From NCBI GenBank assembly GCA_027010905.1, contig JALVBA010000338.1:1-5516 (forward strand): a stretch of DNA of 5,516 nt, read 5' to 3'. Every line of letters begins with the position of its first letter. Position 1 is the stretch's first letter. This document shows, in pieces, positions 1 to 5,516 of this stretch. The DNA is from Marinilabiliaceae bacterium (GTDB lineage Bacteria; Bacteroidota; Bacteroidia; Bacteroidales; Marinilabiliaceae). The notes under the pieces were generated by a model. It had not been told where the DNA came from. It did no database searches and saw only the letters and a program-made list of their open reading frames with translations. The position numbers were made by a program, and so were the translations under genes.

Positions 1-3000
1 CTTTTCACTTTGGATTACATTATGGTACAATATCTTTTGATAAGCCCTCTGTTATTTTTGAAGATCTCTATTTAGATAGATCAAAAAGTGTTAAAATAGA
101 AAAGATAATCTTTGATGAAGTAAGTATTGAAGGGTTAGATATTATTTCATTGATAATCAAAAAGGATATTATTGCCGATAGAGTTTTTGTTGATAAACCC
201 GGTTTTTGGTTAACTGAAAATGGCAGAGTGAGTAAATCGGATGTGCAGCCTAAAGGTTTTGCTAAAGCGTTGAAACTTAATGGTAATCAGTTTTCTGATT
301 TTATAGTTAGTATTGGAGATATTGTTATCCATTATGGTTCCATAAATCTATCTCAAAATACAGTTGCCGATTTTGATCCCGGTCTGGTTGATTTCTCTAT
401 TAATCTCAAAGGGTTTAGTACTCTCCATGATACTACAAACAACAACTTTACATTCTATTCAGATGAGTTTAGATTTGAGATGCGTAATCTGCATAAATTG
501 CTAAAGACGGGCTATCAGATGGATGTTGATTCATTAGTTTTTAGTTCATTAAACAGGGATATTGTTCTGGAAGGTGTCAGTTTTTTTCCTTCAGATAAAA
601 GAGACAACCGGAATAGTATTGGTTTCACAACACAGAGGATTGCGCTAAATAATATTGGGATAGAAGATTTGGCGAAACTAAATGATCTTCATCTTAGGTC
701 GGTTGTGCTATCACAAGGAATGTTTGTTACTTACTTAAATAACAGCGGCAGAGCTAATGATACTACGCAAAATGGGAGTGTTGATAAACTAAAAGAGATG
801 TTGAGTAGTATTGTGATTGATACAATTTTGATTGACAGATTCAGTTATTACAATATTGTAAACAACAATGACACATTGGTGTCGGCAAGTGATATTAATT
901 TTGAAGCATCTGATGTTGAGATTGATTCGTCGATGTATGCGGATATAGTTAAACAGGTTGGTTTTGAGGATGTATCTATCAATACAGGCTCTTTTGTGTT
1001 TAAAAATAGATTATCAAATGTTACTGTTAATTATGATCAGCTAACATACTCAAATGATGAGAGGCAGCTCGGTGTTAAAGGTGTTAAGTTGATAGATAGC
1101 TCCGTTAAGGGCAGTAAGCCGACAATAGATGTGAATGTGCCTGAGATTAGGTTGAAAGGTTTGTCAATTCATAAACTACAGAAAAATCAAAAACAGAACA
1201 TCTCCCTATATCTCATTGAACCTAATGGCAATATAACTATTCCCGATTCAGTTACGAGTAAAGATTCCGTTAATAAACCATTTGTTCTGCCCTTTGATAT
1301 CTTTTTTTATGAGCTGAATGTTGAAAATGGTAATTTTAATATCATTAAAAAGAATCGTCATAAGATGGATATTGCAGGGCTTAATTTCTCTGTTGACGGG
1401 CTGCAAATTCCTGAAAAGGGAAATGACAGCCTCTATTTTGAAATTGTAGATATTAGTTCTGACGAAATTAATGTCTTTTTTGAAAAGAAGAATGCAACCA
1501 TACGAGTGGGCAGCATGAGCTATCAATCAAGCAATGCCCTATCACTAAACGATGTGAAGCTGCAACAATCTTCGGAGGCAGGTGAAAATAGAGTAGAAAT
1601 ACAAACGCTTAGTCTTTCCGGATTTAATGAAGGACTTTTGGTAAGTAGTCATGAGCTCTGCTTTGATACTCTGTTGTTAAGCAAGCTGAAGGTTGACTCT
1701 GAGATGATAATTGATAAAGATGAGGGTGGTAAGAGTAATAGAAATTTTGGGGAGTTAGTATCTCCCGTACAGCTCAGTATTAGCAGAATCCTGATTGAAG
1801 ATGGATCGGTTAACGGCTCGGTGGTACTAAATGGTACAACATTAAAGTTGAATGCGGGTTTCAACACCTCGGTTGGAACTATCGATGTAGATAGGGGCGA
1901 TACATTAAAAACGGTGTTGCAAGATGTTAGTTGGAAGATTGATGTTGATAATTTGGTTGCAAACTCTTTTAATCATAAACTGCGGATTAGTAGTCTGTCG
2001 GCTGATTCGTACCGATTGGAGTTTCTGGCAGAACAAATCTTCATCTCTCCTGATGAAGACTTTAACTTCGATTCGGCAAAATTTCACATAAGGTCATTTA
2101 GCCTGCCTGTTTTTGATGTGAGTGGATTAAACTACAATCTATTAGTTTGGAACGACAGTCTTGACTGCTCGGCAATTCATATTGACAAACCGGTAATTGA
2201 CATGACAATAAAAGGTGACAGGGATGTTGCTCTTGCCACCCAAAAGGATAAGTTGATTGATCTTAAACAGATTCCACTATTCAGATATGATACAGTTGAG
2301 ATTGCCGGATTAAACCTAAACATAGAGAGAAAGGGAGTTGATAGGGATGAGGTTGTGGCGATTAACGAGTTAGACTTTAGCCACTACCGGACAGATGGGA
2401 GAGGGGATAGCAATCTGATTGATAATTTGAGATTCAACATGAATGGATTTAATTTTTACAACAGATTAACATCCAACTCTTTTGCAATTGAGCAAAGCTA
2501 TATCAACAGTAAGAAAAACAGATTGTATATTAAGGGCGCAAGCAGCTTCACTCTTAATAAGGATGGTAGTATTGTTACTGATAAGAAGAGTATGGGGTTT
2601 AGTCTTGATACTTTAGAGCTTTCGGGCATAATGGTTCAACAGACATTGCCAACACGCATAAGTGCACGCAAACTGGAGATTGATGATATTGACCTGAATT
2701 TAGTTGTTGATAAAGCTAATAACAACTCAACGCAGGAGCTTAATGTTAATCCCGATATTATGAAGCGGTTCAGCAATGTAATATCTCTATTGCAGCTTGA
2801 TACGGCTATTGTGGATGATGTTAGTTTCAGAGTTAATACACTAAATGGAGAGGTAAACAATAGTTTTAATCTGGATAGTTTGGGGATTTTGATTGAGAAG
2901 ATAAAGTTAGATACTACTCTTGCCAATATGGCCCGACCAACAATTATTGACCAGATAACGATTGATTTGAAAGGGAATACCAGAATTTCAAAAGATAGTC

Positions 3001-4007
3001 TGTACGAAATACATTCAGGTAAACTTCACTATAATTTTCCTAATCAGAAGATTGTTGTTGACTCTTTTTATGTTACTCCGCTCTACGAAGATAGCGAGTT
3101 CTTCTCAAGATACGGATATCAAACTGATCGTATAGACCTGTTTGTTCCCAGAATTGAGATTGACAAAATAGATCTGAATGAGCTGGTAACCAAAAACCAT
3201 CTGCAAATTAGCCATGTTAACCTGTATCAATCAGAAGGAGAGATCTATCGAGATAAGCATTATCCATTTAAACCGGGTATCTTTAAACTGCTGCCCCGTG
3301 AGCAGATTATGAGTATTAAAAGGATGTTTACAATTGATACAATTCGTATTATTGATTCCTATTTAAAGTATAAAGAGTTGTCTGAAAAAGCTGATGAGCC
3401 GGGAGAGGTGCATCTCGACAATGTAAATGTGTCGGCCTATAATCTTACAAACTATCTTAAAGATGATGAAGAGAGAGATTTGATAATAAAGTTTAGCGGT
3501 AATATTATGGGGCAGGCCGGTATGGTTATGAACCTTCACTTCCCTTTACATGAAGGTGGACAAGCGTTTACCCTCAGAGGTAAAACAGATAATATAAACT
3601 TATCAATTTTAAACCCTTTAACAACAAACCTACTGGGTATAGGAATAATAAAAGGAACCGGAAGTATTGATGTTAATTATGTTGAAGGGTTTGATAGTAC
3701 TGCTTTGGGCTCTTTGATTTTTAAATATAAAAAACTTAGGCTATTGCCATACAGCAGGAATAAGGAGAAGCTGAGAAGCGGGGCGCTGTCACCCCTGTTG
3801 AGTTTTATGATTAACGATTTGGTTGTTAAATCCAACAATCCTAAGTTTGCCAGAAAGCCAAGAGTGGGTCAGGTATATTTTGAAAGAGATACCCGAAAAG
3901 GTGTAATCAATTTCATCTGGAAAGGTGTTCTGTCTGGTATAACATCAACAATGGGATTTAACAATAAAGAACAGCGAAAAGTGAAGAAAGTGGAGAGAAG
4001 AAATTAG
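1..4007 (+). CDS. Large AsmA/TamB-like envelope protein, 5' end outside window
   Basis: The frame is open from base 3 with no stop, giving 1334 residues ending at TAG 4005-4007. The N-terminus is missing. The TTG at 150 is not a credible start: the 49 codons before it read as the same kind of protein, and the first in-frame ATG is only at 480. The visible part is rich in Ile, Asp, Asn and Ser, with alternating hydrophobic/polar runs typical of long beta-sheet proteins, and has no membrane helix. About seven two-part units recur every 150-190 residues (see the repeat entry). From about residue 1159 the C-terminal part resembles AsmA-family C-termini: GTGSIDVNY at 1218, then GVINFIWKGVLSGI at 1300-1313 and a basic tail. 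AsmA-type proteins are usually anchored in the inner membrane by an N-terminal helix and span the periplasm; TamB, YhdP and YdbH of this superfamily support phospholipid transport to the outer membrane. A role of that kind is inferred. I cannot assign a specific ortholog. Family-level call is fairly sure, function is not. Confidence 0.8.
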   Translation, partial: FHFGLHYGTISFDKPSVIFEDLYLDRSKSVKIEKIIFDEVSIEGLDIISLIIKKDIIADRVFVDKPGFWLTENGRVSKSDVQPKGFAKALKLNGNQFSDFIVSIGDIVIHYGSINLSQNTVADFDPGLVDFSINLKGFSTLHDTTNNNFTFYSDEFRFEMRNLHKLLKTGYQMDVDSLVFSSLNRDIVLEGVSFFPSDKRDNRNSIGFTTQRIALNNIGIEDLAKLNDLHLRSVVLSQGMFVTYLNNSGRANDTTQNGSVDKLKEMLSSIVIDTILIDRFSYYNIVNNNDTLVSASDINFEASDVEIDSSMYADIVKQVGFEDVSINTGSFVFKNRLSNVTVNYDQLTYSNDERQLGVKGVKLIDSSVKGSKPTIDVNVPEIRLKGLSIHKLQKNQKQNISLYLIEPNGNITIPDSVTSKDSVNKPFVLPFDIFFYELNVENGNFNIIKKNRHKMDIAGLNFSVDGLQIPEKGNDSLYFEIVDISSDEINVFFEKKNATIRVGSMSYQSSNALSLNDVKLQQSSEAGENRVEIQTLSLSGFNEGLLVSSHELCFDTLLLSKLKVDSEMIIDKDEGGKSNRNFGELVSPVQLSISRILIEDGSVNGSVVLNGTTLKLNAGFNTSVGTIDVDRGDTLKTVLQDVSWKIDVDNLVANSFNHKLRISSLSADSYRLEFLAEQIFISPDEDFNFDSAKFHIRSFSLPVFDVSGLNYNLLVWNDSLDCSAIHIDKPVIDMTIKGDRDVALATQKDKLIDLKQIPLFRYDTVEIAGLNLNIERKGVDRDEVVAINELDFSHYRTDGRGDSNLIDNLRFNMNGFNFYNRLTSNSFAIEQSYINSKKNRLYIKGASSFTLNKDGSIVTDKKSMGFSLDTLELSGIMVQQTLPTRISARKLEIDDIDLNLVVDKANNNSTQELNVNPDIMKRFSNVISLLQLDTAIVDDVSFRVNTLNGEVNNSFNLDSLGILIEKIKLDTTLANMARPTIIDQITIDLKGNTRISKDSLYEIHSGKLHYNFPNQKIVVDSFYVTPLYEDSEFFSRYGYQTDRIDLFVPRIEIDKIDLNELVTKNHLQISHVNLYQSEGEIYRDKHYPFKPGIFKLLPREQIMSIKRMFTIDTIRIIDSYLKYKELSEKADEPGEVHLDNVNVSAYNLTNYLKDDEERDLIIKFSGNIMGQAGMVMNLHFPLHEGGQAFTLRGKTDNINLSILNPLTTNLLGIGIIKGTGSIDVNYVEGFDSTALGSLIFKYKKLRLLPYSRNKEKLRSGALSPLLSFMINDLVVKSNNPKFARKPRVGQVYFERDTRKGVINFIWKGVLSGITSTMGFNNKEQRKVKKVERRN
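57..3450 (+). repeat. Seven degenerate two-part protein repeats in the AsmA-like gene
   Basis: This is a protein-level repeat, not a DNA repeat. Residues are counted from the codon at base 3. Part A has the pattern of alternating hydrophobic residues, often a Gly, about 10 variable residues, then a second alternating run, sometimes with a Pro. It begins near residues 19, 207, 376, 529, 694, 866 and 1045; examples are VPEIRLKGLSIHKL and VPRIEIDKIDLNEL. Part B is a short strand pair such as IDTILIDRFSYYNI, FFYELNVENGNFNI, RYDTVEIAGLNLNI and IDTIRIIDSYLKYK. It begins near residues 97, 267, 429, 587, 756, 928 and 1109. Spacing is 153-188 residues for A and 158-181 for B, so A and B alternate in step. 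Sequence identity between units is low and unit borders are approximate. Confidence 0.65.
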
Positions 4008-4345
4008 TTCCCTTTTTTCAGTAGTTTCATATTGATACTCTCCAGATAAACCATGCATCCTTTGGGCATTGAAAGAAGTTCGGGCTCAATTGAGTTGTAA
4101 AACTCTTCGATCTTCTCCGTTTTGTCAACCATCTCAATTACAACGGGCAGTTTCTCTACTAACTCCCAAAAGCGCGATGTGTTAACATGCTTGCTGCTTT
4201 GCCCGTATCCCATTACTCCGCGATAAACTGTTACGCCTGAAATTTTCTTCTCTTTGGCCAGATAGACAATTTGTTCGTAAAACAACTCATTATTAATCTT
4301 ATCGGTTGTGCTGGCATATAATTTTAATACGCTGTAATTTTCCAT
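4004..4345 (-). CDS. DUF190 family PII-like protein
   Basis: The 113-residue product has the usual length of DUF190 proteins, a family of small ferredoxin-fold, PII-like proteins. The family signature is clear: SGVTVYRGVMGYG at residues 36-48, then S-x-H-V-N at 51-55, LPVVIEMVDKTEKI at 66-79, and a final strand around GCMVYLESINMKL at 96-108. There is no signal peptide or membrane helix, so it should be cytosolic. The ATG at 4345 follows the crcB stop by 10 bp, preceded by an A-rich run and no Shine-Dalgarno motif, so it is probably co-transcribed with crcB and translated second. DUF190 genes are often found beside or fused to crcB, which suggests a role in sensing or regulating fluoride export, but the biochemical function is unproven. 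The stop codon overlaps the stop of the convergent AsmA-like gene. Confident in family, not in function. Confidence 0.9.
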   Translation of the reverse strand: MENYSVLKLYASTTDKINNELFYEQIVYLAKEKKISGVTVYRGVMGYGQSSKHVNTSRFWELVEKLPVVIEMVDKTEKIEEFYNSIEPELLSMPKGCMVYLESINMKLLKKGN

Positions 4346-4355
4346 TTTTTTGTGA

Positions 4356-4733
4356 TTAAAGTACGTTTGACGTTACGAAACCTAAGTAGACAGCAAGAAA
4401 TCCAAAAAATATGCTAATACCGGTGTAAAGCAAAAGAGTTAAAAATTGTCCGTTATGCATCAGCATCATGTTTTCGTTGGCAAAAGAGGAGAATGTTGTG
4501 AATCCGCCACAAAAGCCCACCATTAAAAGCAGGCGAAGTTCGTGTGGCATTAGCATTCTCCTCTCGGCTATTCCAACAAGAAATCCAATAATAAAACTTC
4601 CCACAATATTTACTGTGAATGTTCCTACAGGTATTGAGTAGAACTCAATAGAGAGATTCAGTTTAGATACAAAGAAGCGTGCAACGCTTCCTGCAAATCC
4701 ACCAAATCCTACTAATAAAATTGTTTTTAACAT
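4356..4733 (-). CDS. crcB: Fluoride ion channel CrcB/FluC
   Basis: The product is a 125-residue inner-membrane protein with four hydrophobic segments (about 3-22, 33-55, 66-88 and 97-120), the normal size and layout for FluC, which works as a dual-topology homodimer that lets fluoride leave the cell. Family motifs are intact: GGFAGSVARF at 11-20, GTFTVNIVGSFIIG at 37-50 with pore Asn42, and GFCGGFTTFSSF at 73-84 with the pore phenylalanines Phe81 and Phe84 and the Gly77/Thr80 segment of the central sodium site. The frame also has a TTG at 4754, seven codons earlier. I choose the ATG at 4733 because it places the first membrane segment and Asn42 as in known family members and gives the typical length. 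Only one crcB is present here, as expected for a homodimer; some bacteria carry two. It is the first gene of a likely two-gene operon with DUF190. Confidence 0.95.
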   Translation of the reverse strand: MLKTILLVGFGGFAGSVARFFVSKLNLSIEFYSIPVGTFTVNIVGSFIIGFLVGIAERRMLMPHELRLLLMVGFCGGFTTFSSFANENMMLMHNGQFLTLLLYTGISIFFGFLAVYLGFVTSNVL

Positions 4734-4746
4734 CAGTTGATATTTC

Positions 4747-4823
4747 AAAGTCAATTGTTAAAAACAAAAGTACATTTTTTTTTGTTCCTTTTTTGCATCA
4801 TAAGATGTCATTAAAAGTCAATT
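4747..4823. repeat. 10-bp direct repeat flanking the candidate crcB promoter
   Basis: The 10-mer AAAGTCAATT (plus strand) occurs at 4747-4756 and again at 4814-4823, with starts 67 bp apart. The copies lie on either side of the candidate -7 box in the esterase-crcB gap. They could be regulator sites, but in such AT-rich DNA chance similarity is quite possible. No inverted-repeat symmetry of the whole unit is seen. Confidence 0.3.
4765..4772 (-). promoter_or_regulatory. Candidate Bacteroidetes -7 box for crcB-DUF190
   Basis: On the minus strand this reads TACTTTTG, an exact match to the TAnnTTTG -7 consensus of Bacteroidetes primary-sigma promoters. It lies 31 bp before the chosen crcB ATG, which would give a leader of about 25 nt. 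A good TTTG -33 element is not present at the expected 19-21 bp spacing; that position reads TGCAAA, so the promoter is only tentative. The upstream DNA on this strand is A-rich (A6, then A9). A second exact match, TAATTTTG at 4827-4834, overlaps the esterase stop codon. Confidence 0.4.
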
Positions 4824-4831
4824 TCACAAAA

Positions 4832-5516
4832 TTATTTTCTTAGTTTTGCGAACAGCCACTCGTTTCTTAATTGAATTTGCTCGGGAAAAGCCCAGTGATG
4901 CGTTTCCTGAAAAATATGCAACTCCTTCTCTGCTTCGATAACATTATAGGCAGAGTACATCGAAGTTGGAGGACAAGCATCATCGTTAAATCCCCAGCTG
5001 TACCAACCCTGAGCTTTTACAAAACGCGCAAAATTTACAACATCGTAATATTTTGAAGTCTCTATTTTTTCAGGTTTATTGGTAAAATCGTCTCTGAATA
5101 TTTGTGGCCAACCTCCAGCACGACCATGTAAAAACCCGGTTAAATCACATAAAGCAGGAAACATTACCGCGAGATAATCTATTCTATCGTCCAATCCGGC
5201 AGTAACAATAGAAAGTGCACCTCCCTGACTTCCGCCTACAACCCCAATATTTTCACCATCAAAACAATCAAGGCTTTCGATAAAATCTACAGAACGAACA
5301 CAGCCAAGATAAACGCGTTTGTAGTAGTATCGGTCTTTATCATCCATATTAACAGTCTGATATTCGTAGAGTGCACCAAAAATTAGATCTCTATAAACCA
5401 TCCTATCGAGATTTACCGGAACTCCATGAATTCCTATTGTAAACGATACAAAACCTTCTTCGGCTTCCTTCACATCGCCATAATACGGACGAGCACCAGC
5501 ACCCGGAACATGCAAA
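4832..5516 (-). CDS. CE7 acetyl esterase (AXE1 family), N-terminal part outside window
   Basis: This is the C-terminal 228 codons of an alpha/beta-hydrolase of carbohydrate esterase family 7, which includes acetylxylan esterases and cephalosporin-C deacetylases. The frame is open to the right edge; the apparent first codon at 5513-5515 is TTG inside the sequence LHVPGAGARPYYGD, a strand near the oxyanion region, so the true start lies beyond the window. Counting that Leu as residue 1, the nucleophile elbow is GVVGGSQGG at 91-99 with Ser96. The catalytic Asp is probably Asp178 in GFNDDACPP, matching GLMD of the Thermotoga enzyme, and the His is probably His206 in ETHHWAF near the C-terminus. 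All three triad residues are therefore present. CE7 enzymes remove acetyl groups from xylan, acetylated oligosaccharides or related esters. Location cannot be judged without the N-terminus. The gene ends with TAA at 4834-4832, about 98 bp before crcB on the same strand, with no clear terminator between. Confidence 0.88.
   Translation of the reverse strand, partial: LHVPGAGARPYYGDVKEAEEGFVSFTIGIHGVPVNLDRMVYRDLIFGALYEYQTVNMDDKDRYYYKRVYLGCVRSVDFIESLDCFDGENIGVVGGSQGGALSIVTAGLDDRIDYLAVMFPALCDLTGFLHGRAGGWPQIFRDDFTNKPEKIETSKYYDVVNFARFVKAQGWYSWGFNDDACPPTSMYSAYNVIEAEKELHIFQETHHWAFPEQIQLRNEWLFAKLRK

Noticed and set aside
1248..2926. Several minus-strand open frames of 60-96 codons inside the large gene
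   Set aside because: They lie wholly within the clearly coding plus-strand frame, show no family resemblance and have no promoter or start context.
818..3353. Repeated DNA word ATTGATACAATT near 820 and 3333 as a DNA repeat
   Set aside because: It follows from the repeated protein motif IDTI in two units; the flanking DNA differs.
4008..4020. T6 tract just after the AsmA-like stop as a terminator
   Set aside because: No GC-rich inverted repeat precedes it.
4795..4810. Hairpin CATC-ATAA-GATG as a terminator
   Set aside because: The stem has only 4 bp with weak pairs, and on the esterase strand it is followed by A residues, not a T-tract.
4734..4831. Fluoride riboswitch upstream of crcB
   Set aside because: The conserved pieces of the crcB RNA motif (a GGNGAUGG-type 5' part with a downstream CUGAUG/CUCCUAC-type part) are not visible, and the leader downstream of the candidate promoter is too short to hold it.
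4871..5056. 61-codon plus-strand open frame inside the esterase
   Set aside because: It is antisense to a well-supported catalytic domain and shows no recognisable protein pattern.

Overview
The window looks like chromosomal DNA of a Bacteroidota (Bacteroidetes) bacterium, probably of the order Bacteroidales. The reasons are the AT-rich sequence, the lack of Shine-Dalgarno motifs (starts are preceded by A-rich DNA), a TAnnTTTG-type promoter box, and the protein types present. The genus cannot be fixed from the sequence alone.

Layout: (1) Bases 1-4007, plus strand: the 3' 1334 codons of a very large gene for an AsmA/TamB-like envelope protein. The frame is open to the left edge, so the N-terminus lies outside the window. 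The protein is built of about seven two-part, beta-rich units spaced 150-190 residues apart, followed by a conserved C-terminal region. (2) Bases 4004-4345, minus strand: a DUF190 (PII-like) protein whose stop codon overlaps the stop of the large gene by 4 bp, tail to tail. (3) Bases 4356-4733, minus strand: crcB/fluC, a fluoride channel, 10 bp upstream of the DUF190 gene, so the two read as an operon crcB-DUF190. (4) Bases 4734-4831: a short AT-rich intergenic stretch with a candidate promoter and a 10-bp direct repeat. (5) Bases 4832-5516, minus strand: the C-terminal 228 codons of a CE7-type acetyl esterase (AXE1 / cephalosporin-C deacetylase family), cut by the right edge.

The genes do not form one pathway. 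The AsmA-like protein probably acts in the periplasm on outer-membrane lipid traffic or assembly. CrcB with DUF190 is a fluoride-resistance unit. The esterase fits removal of acetyl groups from plant-type polysaccharides or their oligomers. No RNA gene, mobile element, CRISPR array or riboswitch was seen. Both large genes at the edges are incomplete only because the window cuts them, and no frameshift or premature stop was found. The most interesting feature is the regular repeat architecture of the large AsmA-like protein. I see no clearly new multi-gene system here.
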